From Desulfopila sp. IMCC35006 (GTDB taxonomy: Bacteria; Desulfobacterota; Desulfobulbia; Desulfobulbales; Desulfocapsaceae): a stretch of 64,000 nucleotides of DNA. Shown in pieces: positions 51,176 through 59,932 of this stretch. The position numbers and the translations under genes are program-made. The first letter of the stretch is position 1, and every line of letters begins with the position of its first letter. The notes under the pieces were generated by a model. The model was not told the origin of the DNA, made no database searches, and worked only from the letters and a program-made list of their open reading frames with translations. The stretch is from the NCBI RefSeq assembly GCF_005116645.1, contig NZ_SWCM01000002.1, forward strand, positions 248,001 through 312,000, in the 5' to 3' direction.

Positions 51176-53590
51176 ATGCCCATCTCGAAACTCACCGTTG
51201 CCGAACTTCGCCTCACCGTCAATCCCGACACCCTGGGCTTCGTCGACACTTCGGAATTACTGGACAAGAAGTTGCCCTGGATTGGCCAGCACCGCGCGGA
51301 AGTCGCCGCGCGTTTCGGCCTTGAAATGGACCAGACGGACTATAACCTGTTCGTGCTGGGTGAAGTCGGCAGCGGCCGTTCTTCCCTTCTGAAACAGGCG
51401 ATGCAGGAAGCAGCCGCCAAACTGCCCACCCCGCCGGATTTGTGTTTTTTGCACAACTTCGACGCACCGGAGCATCCCCGCGCAGTGCGCCTGCCCGCTG
51501 GCCAAGGTCGTTTACTCCGGCAGTATATGGCACGCATGATAAAGGCACTGTTGACGGAAATTCCCCTCCAGCTTAATGGACCAGATTTCAAACTGGAAAG
51601 CGAACGTATAGAGACGTCCTACAACGAGGAAGAATCCAAGGCCTTCGCTGCGCTTGAAACCTTTGGCGAAGCACGACATTTCAGGATGCACCGGGAATCC
51701 AATCAGATACTCTTCACCCTGTGCGGCAAGAAAGGTCACGCCATGACCGAGGATGAAATGCTTTCGCTGCCGAAGGAACGCCGGGCCGATATTGCCCAGG
51801 CAAAGAAGGAACTGATCGTCGAAATCAACCGGTATTTTGAGAAAACCCGCCCCATGGAACGGGCGATGAACGAGGCCCTTACGGCATTGCGCCAAAAGAT
51901 GGTCACGCCGCTGCTGAAACGCGAATTGCAAAAAATCCGCACCTCTCTGGAAATTAGGGATCCGGCCAAAATCGACGCCTATCTGGATCAGGTCATGAAC
52001 GACCTGCTCGACAACCTGGACGTATTCAAAGCGACGGAAAGTGACGACGAGTTGCCCAAAGCGACGTTAAACAAGGTACTGTCCCACTACCAGGTTAATC
52101 TGGCCGTGGACAACGGCAGTTTGCATGGCGCACCGGTGATCGTTGAAGACAATCCCCTGTTCCGCTCCCTGTTCGGCAGCATCGAATATCAAACCGAAAG
52201 CGACGTGCTGGTCACAGGCTTTTCCCGCATTCGTGCAGGCAGCCTGCACAAGGCGCATGGGGGTTTTCTGCTGCTGCACCTGCAGGACCTGCTTACTGAC
52301 GCTCTGGTGTGGGAAAAGCTGCGGCGTTTTTTTCGCAGCGGTCGCCTGCAGATTGAAGAGCCGGGCATGGCCTTCGCTCCGATTGCGGCGGTTTCACTTG
52401 TTCCCGAAGCGGTTGATGCCACGGTAAAGATTATCCTGATCGGCTCCCGCGACCTGTATTACGAGCTGCAGGAGGGCGATCCCGAGTTTGCCCGCCGCTT
52501 CCGCGTTAAAGTGGATTTTGCCGATAGATTTGCCGCCAACGCCGAGACACATCACGCCTCGGCTATCTTTGTCGCCCAAACCTGCCAGAAACTTGGCCTG
52601 CCACAGTTTACCGCAGGCGCGGTCGCCCGCCTGCTGGAACAAGGGCATCGCGAAGTAGAAGACCGCACCCGCCAAAGTGCCATCTTCGGCCACATCAAGG
52701 CGTTGATAATGGAAAGTGCTGTTCTGTGCCGAAAAAAAGACGTTTGTCTGGTTGATGCGACAGATATCGATGCGGCACTGGCCGCACGCAAACTGCGCCA
52801 TGACTATCCTGAGCAGCGGATGCGCGAAGCCATCACTGAAGGCGATGTGGTGATCTCCCTGCATGGCGAGCAGGTGGGCCAGCTTAACGGCTTGACCGTA
52901 GTGGATCTGGGGGATCACCGGTTCGGCTTTCCGATACGCGTCACCGCGCGCACCTATGCCGGTGAGGATGGACTGATCAACATCGAGCGCGAGGTTGCAA
53001 TGTCCGGTCCTGTCCATGACAAGGGCGTGCTCATCCTGCACAGCTATCTTTCCGCACTGTTTGCCCACAATGCCCCTCTGGCGCTCAATGCCGCCATTGT
53101 ATTCGAACAGGAATACAGAGGCGTCGAGGGCGACTCTGCCTCCTGCGCCGAATTGTATGCATTGCTCTCGTCACTTTCCGGCCTGCCGATCAAGCAGGGC
53201 ATCGCTGTGACCGGTGCGCTCAACCTGCACGGCGATGTGCTCCCGGTGGGCGGCATCAATGAAAAAATCGAAGGCTATTTCCATATCTGCGCCACAGCCG
53301 GGCTCAACGGCAGCCAGGGTGTGCTGATTCCGCATCGCAACCGTCGCCATTTGATGCTCGACCGCCAGATACTTGAAGCAGTCGCCCGGGGCCTGTTTCA
53401 TATCCATACGGCGGAGCACGTGACCGAAGGCCTGGAACTGCTCACCGGCGTGGCAGCGGGCTGCGCTGACAACAGCGGCGTTTTTCCGCGCGACAGCGCG
53501 TTGGGCCTTGCCCAGAAAACCCTGCTGACTTACCGCAAGGCTTGTCAGGCCTCGCAACCCAACAGGAAGGTGCGCAAGCGTTCGCATTGA
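51176..53590 (+). CDS. Lon-related (LonB/LonC-like) AAA+ protease
   Basis: 804 residues. The N-terminal region has a modified Walker A (LGEVGSGRSSLL, about 59-70). A long inserted helical segment follows, and a second ATPase part lies around 325-440 (GSIEYQTESDVL, then HGGFLLLHLQDLL as a Walker B-like strand and FARRFRVKVDF). The Lon-type protease domain at the end has catalytic Ser654 (EGDSAS) and Lys697 (LPVGGINEK), 43 residues apart as in Lon. This is the putative ATP-dependent protease class of COG1067 rather than housekeeping Lon. Its codon use is more GC-rich than the neighbours, and the gene is isolated, so recent transfer is possible. Confidence 0.9.
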   Translation: MPISKLTVAELRLTVNPDTLGFVDTSELLDKKLPWIGQHRAEVAARFGLEMDQTDYNLFVLGEVGSGRSSLLKQAMQEAAAKLPTPPDLCFLHNFDAPEHPRAVRLPAGQGRLLRQYMARMIKALLTEIPLQLNGPDFKLESERIETSYNEEESKAFAALETFGEARHFRMHRESNQILFTLCGKKGHAMTEDEMLSLPKERRADIAQAKKELIVEINRYFEKTRPMERAMNEALTALRQKMVTPLLKRELQKIRTSLEIRDPAKIDAYLDQVMNDLLDNLDVFKATESDDELPKATLNKVLSHYQVNLAVDNGSLHGAPVIVEDNPLFRSLFGSIEYQTESDVLVTGFSRIRAGSLHKAHGGFLLLHLQDLLTDALVWEKLRRFFRSGRLQIEEPGMAFAPIAAVSLVPEAVDATVKIILIGSRDLYYELQEGDPEFARRFRVKVDFADRFAANAETHHASAIFVAQTCQKLGLPQFTAGAVARLLEQGHREVEDRTRQSAIFGHIKALIMESAVLCRKKDVCLVDATDIDAALAARKLRHDYPEQRMREAITEGDVVISLHGEQVGQLNGLTVVDLGDHRFGFPIRVTARTYAGEDGLINIEREVAMSGPVHDKGVLILHSYLSALFAHNAPLALNAAIVFEQEYRGVEGDSASCAELYALLSSLSGLPIKQGIAVTGALNLHGDVLPVGGINEKIEGYFHICATAGLNGSQGVLIPHRNRRHLMLDRQILEAVARGLFHIHTAEHVTEGLELLTGVAAGCADNSGVFPRDSALGLAQKTLLTYRKACQASQPNRKVRKRSH

Positions 53591-53753
53591 AGCCGAGCCT
53601 GGAAAAGATGGACAACAGGTGGGGCCGCTCTCGATCATAAATATGTGCAGCTCGTTGCCTAACAGGCGCTATCGCGACGGTTCTCTCAAATAGTGCGCAG
53701 GATCGAGGCTGGCAGTCTCGGCCCTCTTTATTGCAGCGCGGGCTTTTCATAAT
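53591..53753. other. spacer after the Lon-like gene
   Basis: 163 bases with nothing recognised. Together with the element at 53754-53923 and the AT-rich bases to 54062 they fill the 472 bases between the protease and glgB. Confidence 0.3.
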
Positions 53754-53923
53754 GTGATTACCACTAAAGTTCAGCTTGGAAGGTCCAGAGGGATATGAGG
53801 TGCCCTTTGCACGGGTGTTCCGCAGCCTGGATGGCTGCGGTCAAGCCCCCAGGGATGGGTTTATGGCGTCCCGTGCAAAGGGCACTTCATATCCCCATAT
53901 AGCTGAGGTGTAGTGGCAATCAC
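53754..53923 (+). mobile_element. miniature palindromic element, family A copy 2 (core inverted relative to the other copies)
   Basis: 170 bases bounded by GTGATTACCACT and AGTGGCAATCAC. The outer arms match copy 1 in the same orientation (AAAGTTCAGCTTGG on the left, AGCTGAGG on the right), but the central core of about 55 bases, between the arms TGCCCTTTGCACGGG and CCCGTGCAAAGGGCA, is in the reverse orientation. No target duplication is evident. No gene. Confidence 0.85.
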
Positions 53924-54062
53924 ATTGCATAAAAAGAACGATACACTAACCAAAAATTACCCCCCGGAATATCGACTATATGCCGGCGGTTAAATGTATC
54001 GAACGCCTGGATTGAGAACAAAATGACTCGTTTCAGAATGAAAAATAACCATTGGGTTATAT

Positions 54063-55967
54063 TCAGGTTTTTAATTTAAGCATGATGGTTGAAAGCGGTG
54101 GCAATACCAGCGATAGCGACTGGGAATGCCCGTGCATCGGTATCAAATCGGTGGCCTTGCCCCCATCGTTGCCCATGTTGCTTCCCCAATAGCTGACAGA
54201 ATCACTATTGAAGAGCTCACGATAATATCCTGGCTCTGGCACGCCAATCCGATACCCCTGCCAGGGAACCGGTGTAAAATTGGAGACGATGAGCAGGAAC
54301 TCATCGCTGTTTTTTGCTTTGCGGATGAACGACAGTACGTTGTTGTCGGTGTCGCTGGCGTCTATCCACTCAAAACCACTTGCTTCAAAGTCGTTTTCAT
54401 AGAGAGCGGGTTCTTTTTTGTAGAGCTGGTTCAAATCCCGGACAGCTCTTTGCAAACCCTGATGATTAGGAGCATCGAGTGCCGCCCATTCCAGACTCGT
54501 GTCGAAGTTCCACTCCTGCCACTGGCCAAACTCACAACCCATGAACAATAATTTTTTTCCTGGATGGGCCCACATAAAGCCATAGTAGGCCCGCAAGTTG
54601 GCAAATTTCTGCCATTCATCCCCTGGCATTCTGGTAAGCAGCGAGCCTTTGCCGTGTACCACCTCGTCGTGGGATAGGGGCAAGATGAAGTTTTCACTGA
54701 ACGCATAGAGCAAACCAAAGGTCATATCATTCTGGTGATATTTACGATGGATCGGATCTCGGCTCATATAGCCGAGGGTATCGTGCATCCAGCCCATATT
54801 CCATTTAAGGCTAAACCCGAGGCCGCCAGTATAGGTAGGCCGGGACACCATCGGCCATGAGGTTGACTCCTCTGCCATGGTCAACACTCCAGGAAATACA
54901 CCGTGAACAACCTCATTCATCTTGCGTAAAAAGCTTATCGCTTCTAAATTTTCCCGCCCTCCAAATTTGTTTGGAAGCCACTGCCCATCTTCGCGCGAGT
55001 AATCGAGGTACAGCATGGAGGCTACAGCATCAACCCGTAAACCGTCAAAGTGATATTTTTCTATCCAGAATAACGCGTTAGAAATAAGAAATGCCCGGAC
55101 CTCATTTCGCCCGTAATTAAAGATCATGGTTCCCCAGTCCTGATGTTCCCCCTGGCGTGGATCTGTGTGGGCATAGAGATGGGTGCCGTCAAAAAAGTTG
55201 AGGCCGGCACCATCCTTGGGGAAGTGGGCAGGAACCCAATCGAGGATGACCCCCAGATGATTCCGGTGACACATGTCAATGAAATACATCAAATCCTCCG
55301 GAGTGCCAAATCGACTGCTGGGCGCGTAAAAGCCCATCACCTGGTACCCCCAAGAAGCATCAAAAGGATACTCAGCTATGGGCAGCAACTCAAGATGCGT
55401 GTAGCCCATCCCGACCACATAAGGGATGAGCGCATCGGCCAGTTCACGGTACGTCAAGTATCGAGAGCCCCACTTCTCGTCGGCAACCTTGCGCCAGGAG
55501 CTTAAGTGTACCTCATAGATGGCTATAGGGCAGTCCAGTCCCTGCTGTTCGCCGCGACGACTGATCCAATCCTTGTCAGTCCATTGATACCGGTCCAGAT
55601 CCGCTACCACTGATGCAGTTCTGGGACGTTGCTCCATAGCAAAACCATAGGGGTCTGCCTTATCAAAACTTTCCCCAGCCTGACTCACAACCCGATATTT
55701 ATATACTGCGTTCTCGGTCAAGCCCGGCACAAACAAGGTCCAGATGCCGCTGTCACTGGAACTGAGCGGATGGCTTTTACCATGCCACTGATTAAAATCA
55801 CCAATAAGGAAAACCTGGCGAGCATTAGGAGCCCAGACGGCAAAATGCACCCCTTTTTCGCCATTCAATTCCACCAGATGAGCCCCCATTTTTTCAAAGG
55901 TTCGTTCGTGGCTTCCTTCGCCCATCAGGTAGTGATCAAAATCGGTTAATATGGTTGTGGTCTTCAA
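54063..55967 (-). CDS. glgB: 1,4-alpha-glucan branching enzyme
   Basis: 634 residues read from TTG, with AAAGGAGAG ending 4 bases before it, which fixes this start. An N-terminal CBM48/E-set domain (GVHFAVWAPNARQVFLIGDFNQW) is followed by the GH13 barrel. The catalytic nucleophile is Asp313 (GLRVDAV), the acid/base Glu366 (MAEEST) and the transition-state Asp is in LPLSHDEVVHG. The 53-residue spacing of the first two matches GlgB. The C-terminal beta domain is complete. It introduces alpha-1,6 branches in glycogen. glgC lies 230 bases upstream on the same strand, and the pair is bracketed by two family A elements. Confidence 0.97.
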   Translation of the reverse strand: MKTTTILTDFDHYLMGEGSHERTFEKMGAHLVELNGEKGVHFAVWAPNARQVFLIGDFNQWHGKSHPLSSSDSGIWTLFVPGLTENAVYKYRVVSQAGESFDKADPYGFAMEQRPRTASVVADLDRYQWTDKDWISRRGEQQGLDCPIAIYEVHLSSWRKVADEKWGSRYLTYRELADALIPYVVGMGYTHLELLPIAEYPFDASWGYQVMGFYAPSSRFGTPEDLMYFIDMCHRNHLGVILDWVPAHFPKDGAGLNFFDGTHLYAHTDPRQGEHQDWGTMIFNYGRNEVRAFLISNALFWIEKYHFDGLRVDAVASMLYLDYSREDGQWLPNKFGGRENLEAISFLRKMNEVVHGVFPGVLTMAEESTSWPMVSRPTYTGGLGFSLKWNMGWMHDTLGYMSRDPIHRKYHQNDMTFGLLYAFSENFILPLSHDEVVHGKGSLLTRMPGDEWQKFANLRAYYGFMWAHPGKKLLFMGCEFGQWQEWNFDTSLEWAALDAPNHQGLQRAVRDLNQLYKKEPALYENDFEASGFEWIDASDTDNNVLSFIRKAKNSDEFLLIVSNFTPVPWQGYRIGVPEPGYYRELFNSDSVSYWGSNMGNDGGKATDLIPMHGHSQSLSLVLPPLSTIMLKLKT

Positions 55968-56197
55968 GACTCTCTCCTTTCTGTGCTTTACTCCAGAAAC
56001 TCCGTCACGCAGTGCACGTTTACGGGGTTAGTGCCGACAAAAAATTGTGCCCTTTCACTAATGAAGGGAGTACCTCCCCCGCTGGTGCGTGGCCAACACC
56101 GCCCATCAGGTAGAGGTGATCGATGGCCAGGCAGTTCAGAAAGCGCATTTGATTCGGAAATACTTCCATTGATGCTCTCCCTTTATAACACCATAAA

Positions 56198-57448
56198 TCA
56201 GATCACGGTATTATCGGGAATTATCGCACTCTTCGGGACGACCACCAAGCCATCCCGGACAACCCAGTTTTCATCATCGGAATCGGGGCGGTCAGGCAGG
56301 CAACGAATATGGACATTCCGACCAATCCGGGCTTTCGAGTCAAGAATTGCACTCTCGATTATTGAGCCGTTGCCAACCCCGATATCAGGTCGGCCTAACT
56401 GCCTGTTTTCTGCACGCTGTTCGTCGGTTTCATAATAGTCTGCCCCCATCATGACCGTGTCGCGAACAACCACATCCGAACCAATAACGCTCCGGATACC
56501 TACTACCGAGTTGCTGATCTCAGCATTGCCGATATTGCACCCTTCTGCAAGTAGAACCTGAGAAAGAGTCGCTCCCTGGAGTTCGGTGGGAGGCAGAAAG
56601 CGAGCATTGGTGTAAATGGGCTGAGAAGGATTGTTCAGCTCAAAGTGCCGGGTGGTCGCCAGCTCCAGACTTACCTCGTAGAAGCGGCGAATCGTACCAA
56701 TATCGGCCCAATACCCATCGAACACATATCCCTTCACCCGATGATTAAGCATGGCTTCAGGGATTATATCGTTGCCAAAATCGTCACCCGGCGCAGATAG
56801 TAACTCAGAGAGCAGATCGGTGGAAAACACATAGATCCCCATCGAAGCCATGAATGGTTTATCTGAACCGGGTCTGCTTGCCAGATCACCCAGAATATCA
56901 GCAGGCGGTTTTTCAGTAAAGCGGACGATATCGCCGTCTTGACTCCGCTTGAGAATACCGAAAGATGAGGCATCCCTGGCGTCTACCGGTTGAACCGCCA
57001 GGGTAATATCTGCCTTTGTGTCAACGTGGTATTGGACAAATTTACGATAGTCCATCCTGTAAAGATGGTCGCCGGCCAGGATGAGAACATATTTGGTACC
57101 CGAGCTTTTTATCTCCACCAGCTGCTGCCGAACCGCATCGGCGGTTCCCTGGTACCAGCCGGTGCTTTTCGGTGTTTGTTCGGCTGCCCATATCTGGACC
57201 CAGCCATCCGTAAACATATCTCGCCGATAGGTCCGGAAAATATGCCGATGTAACGAGACAGAATTGAACTGAGTCAGAATCGCAATCTTTTCGATGCCGG
57301 AATGCATACAGTTGCTGATGGGAACATCAATCAATCGATACTTGCCCGCAAAAGGCACTGCCGGTTTCGACCGTTTCTGGGTGAGCGGAAAGAGTCGGGT
57401 TCCTCGTCCCCCACCCATAATTAATCCCAAAACATTGTTCATCATCAT
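56198..57448 (-). CDS. glgC: glucose-1-phosphate adenylyltransferase (ADP-glucose pyrophosphorylase)
   Basis: About 416 residues; the start is one of three consecutive ATG codons at 57448-57440, with AAGGTGG just before them. The nucleotidyltransferase signature is GLIMGGGRGTRLFPLTQKRSKPAV (in part), with the conserved SKPAVPF lysine region, WYQGTADAVRQ, AGDHLYRMDY and FTEKP for glucose-1-phosphate, and a left-handed beta-helix in the last 110 residues. The reaction is ATP + glucose-1-phosphate to ADP-glucose, the committed step of glycogen synthesis. The allosteric type cannot be read from sequence alone. Confidence 0.97.
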   Translation of the reverse strand: MMMNNVLGLIMGGGRGTRLFPLTQKRSKPAVPFAGKYRLIDVPISNCMHSGIEKIAILTQFNSVSLHRHIFRTYRRDMFTDGWVQIWAAEQTPKSTGWYQGTADAVRQQLVEIKSSGTKYVLILAGDHLYRMDYRKFVQYHVDTKADITLAVQPVDARDASSFGILKRSQDGDIVRFTEKPPADILGDLASRPGSDKPFMASMGIYVFSTDLLSELLSAPGDDFGNDIIPEAMLNHRVKGYVFDGYWADIGTIRRFYEVSLELATTRHFELNNPSQPIYTNARFLPPTELQGATLSQVLLAEGCNIGNAEISNSVVGIRSVIGSDVVVRDTVMMGADYYETDEQRAENRQLGRPDIGVGNGSIIESAILDSKARIGRNVHIRCLPDRPDSDDENWVVRDGLVVVPKSAIIPDNTVI

Positions 57449-57546
57449 CGCCACCTTATATCTCTATAAAAGGTTTTTTCCGGACTGTTTACAGCGCCAG
57501 CACTGCCAAGCCGGTTGGTATTTGACCTGCTACTTCATTGATTAAT

Positions 57547-57715
57547 GTGATTACCACTCAACCTCAGCTGTATGGGGATATGAGGTGCCCTTTGCTCGGG
57601 TGTTCCGCAGCCTGGATGGCTGCGGTCAAGCCCCCAGGGATGGGTTTATGGCGTCCCGTGCAAAGGGCACCTCATATCCCTCTAACCTTCTAAGCTGAAC
57701 TTTAGTGGTAATCAC
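57547..57715 (-). mobile_element. miniature palindromic element, family A copy 3
   Basis: 169 bases bounded by GTGATTACCACT and AGTGGTAATCAC. Read on the minus strand it has the same arm and core arrangement as copy 1. It fills the spacer between glgC and gap, only 18 bases from the end of gap, and could act as a transcript end for that gene. No gene lies within it. Confidence 0.85.
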
Positions 57716-57733
57716 AGTGATGCATGTGTGTGC

Positions 57734-58756
57734 TTATTTCATTAACTTTCCCAAATGGTCCAATGTTCTGATTAATTGACTGACATAGCTCATTTCATTG
57801 TCATACCAGGCGACCACCCTCACCTCATAAATATTGGTGCCACAACGTTGTGCGAGTGTTTGCGTAGAATCAAAAAGCGAGCCGTAACTCATACCAATTG
57901 TGTCGCTTGAGACCAGCTCTTCGTCAGAATATCCAAAGGATTCATCGGAAGCCTTTTTCATTACTTCATTGATCCCCTCAACAGTTACAGAATCGGTCTC
58001 ATCTTTTAACGTCGCATCGAGGATAGTGATGGAGCCAGAAGGAACCGGGACGCGTTGTGCGGAGCCGATCAGCTTTCCGGCAAGTTCAGGAATGACAAGA
58101 CCGATCGCTTTCGCAGCACCGGTTGAATTAGGCACAATGTTGATTGCACCGGCTCTTGCACGACGCAAGTCACCTTTACGGTGTGGTCCATCAATAATCA
58201 TCTGGTCACCCGTATATGCATGAATCGTGGTCATGAAGCCTGTTCGCAACTCGCGGTAATTATTCAACACCTTTGCCATAGGAGCGAGGCAATTGGTTGT
58301 ACAGGAAGCACCAGAGACAATGAGATCCTCATTTTTCAGGGTATGATGATTTACGCCATAAACAATGGTTGGAAGGTCATTGCCTGCAGGAGCTGAAATA
58401 AGAACCCGCTTTGCACCTGCATCAATATGCGCCTGACTCTTGGCCTTTGAGCAGAAAAATCCGGTACATTCTAAAACAATGTCCACCCCAAGGGCGCCCC
58501 AAGGAAGATTCTTCGGGTCCGGATCTTTGTAAACTCTGATTTCCTTGCCGTCAATGATAAGAGAATCCTCCCCATAAGCGACAGTATGGCCTGAGTAATG
58601 CCCCTGTACACTGTCATACTTCAGAAGGTGAGCAAGCATCTTTGGCTCTGTTAAATCGTTGATTGCCACAACCTCAAAACGATCATCGCCAAAGATTTTT
58701 CTAAATGAGAGTTTCCCTATTCTTCCAAAACCATTTATTGCTATACGGATTGTCAT
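57734..58756 (-). CDS. gap: glyceraldehyde-3-phosphate dehydrogenase (type I)
   Basis: 340 residues, usual length. The Rossmann start is [20 protein letters not shown], the catalytic Cys152 is in [12 protein letters not shown], the catalytic His is in [11 protein letters not shown], and [14 protein letters not shown] and [11 protein letters not shown] are present. Residue 33-34 (IND) suggests NAD preference. It serves glycolysis or gluconeogenesis. It is monocistronic in appearance, with a family A element just after its stop and 242 bases without a gene before it. Confidence 0.98.
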   Translation of the reverse strand: MTIRIAINGFGRIGKLSFRKIFGDDRFEVVAINDLTEPKMLAHLLKYDSVQGHYSGHTVAYGEDSLIIDGKEIRVYKDPDPKNLPWGALGVDIVLECTGFFCSKAKSQAHIDAGAKRVLISAPAGNDLPTIVYGVNHHTLKNEDLIVSGASCTTNCLAPMAKVLNNYRELRTGFMTTIHAYTGDQMIIDGPHRKGDLRRARAGAINIVPNSTGAAKAIGLVIPELAGKLIGSAQRVPVPSGSITILDATLKDETDSVTVEGINEVMKKASDESFGYSDEELVSSDTIGMSYGSLFDSTQTLAQRCGTNIYEVRVVAWYDNEMSYVSQLIRTLDHLGKLMK

Positions 58757-58998
58757 TTCTATTCTCCTAAGACTTCACTTTTTAACAAATTTTGCATCGT
58801 TTCAAGCTTTTCCGGCGCTGCCCCGCACCGTCATGATTTTCATTATTTACCCCCCTTTCAGCATCGTCTGATGATAACCTGGCTCGACGTGTCCCCATCC
58901 CTCAACAGCGGAAGGCTCATCGGAGGTAGTGCAGTGTGGGGGATACCCTCAATCATTCTATAAAAAACCAGGCCGAACAGCAAAACGTAGGCAACCGG

Positions 58999-59928
58999 TT
59001 ATACTTCTCTCAGTTGAACCTGTGCCAACAACTCGTTTACCTGCCGAAGGGAGCCAACCGATGTCCCTTTCTGGCTCGCGGTTGCCGCCCCGCAGGCAAT
59101 TCCTTTGCACAGGGCATCCTGCATGCTATCCCCCTGGCTGAGACCCCAGACAACTCCAGCAACCATGGAATCCCCTGCCCCAATCGGGTTGGCCGCAACT
59201 ATTGTGGGACTGGCCGCCAGCCACGCCTTGTCTTTATCGACCAGTACGGCGCCCTCTTTGCCAAGAGAGATAATGACGCTGCCAGGACCCATAGCCGCGA
59301 TTGCCCTGCCAACTGCGGCTATCTCTGCAGGCGTGCTGACTGGAAGTCCGGTCAGTGCGTGCGCTTCTTCATCATTTGGTTTAACCAGCTGGGGCTTGGC
59401 CTCGCAGTTCAGGCGCAGGGCCTCATCGCTGGTATCTAAGAATACTTTTGCCCCAGCCGACTGGATGATGGCAATGAGCTCAGTATAGTAGGTTGGCGGC
59501 ACCCCGGGAGGCAGACTGCCGGCCAGTACCCACCAGTCTCCGGCATGGACCCGATCGCGTATCTTTTGTGCCAATTGCGCAAGATCGGCTTCAGTGATGG
59601 TCGGCCCCGGCTCATTGACCTTTACGTAGTGTCCATCTTCGCTGCTGACAATGGAGACATTGGTACGGGTTTCTCCCAGAACCCAGACAAAATCGGTTTC
59701 AATTCCCAACGCCTGGAGCTTATCGTTCAGCAGTTCCCCACTTTTACCGGCGGCAAAACCGAGCGCCACACTCGAAATGCCAAGTGACTTCAGCATCCGG
59801 GCAACATTAAACCCTTTGCCGCCGCAGTCTACCCGCCAATCCGAGGCGCGCAGCACAGTATCAAAGGCGATCCGGTCAACCGTCATTTCCCGGTCAACTG
59901 CTGGATTGAGCGTTACCGTGAATATCAT
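58999..59928 (-). CDS. pfkB: PfkB-family sugar kinase (1-phosphofructokinase or 6-phosphofructokinase type)
   Basis: 309 residues from MIFTVTLNPAVDREM, with AAGGATGAG 4 bases upstream. The N-terminal motif (TLNPAVDREMTVD) and DCGGKGFNVARMLKSLG are characteristic of the FruK/LacC/PfkB branch. The C-terminal signature NPIGAGDSMVAGVVWG holds the catalytic Asp and anion hole. The gene follows the chimeric PTS/dehydrogenase frame after 4 bases, so the two belong to one operon, once presumably converting a PTS-imported polyol phosphate to a glycolytic intermediate. Confidence 0.9.
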   Translation of the reverse strand: MIFTVTLNPAVDREMTVDRIAFDTVLRASDWRVDCGGKGFNVARMLKSLGISSVALGFAAGKSGELLNDKLQALGIETDFVWVLGETRTNVSIVSSEDGHYVKVNEPGPTITEADLAQLAQKIRDRVHAGDWWVLAGSLPPGVPPTYYTELIAIIQSAGAKVFLDTSDEALRLNCEAKPQLVKPNDEEAHALTGLPVSTPAEIAAVGRAIAAMGPGSVIISLGKEGAVLVDKDKAWLAASPTIVAANPIGAGDSMVAGVVWGLSQGDSMQDALCKGIACGAATASQKGTSVGSLRQVNELLAQVQLREV

Positions 59929-59932
59929 GTTC

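Noticed and set aside
52394-53068. 224-codon minus-strand frame within the Lon-like gene
   Set aside because: It lies opposite the conserved protease and ATPase segments and arises from GC-rich codon bias.
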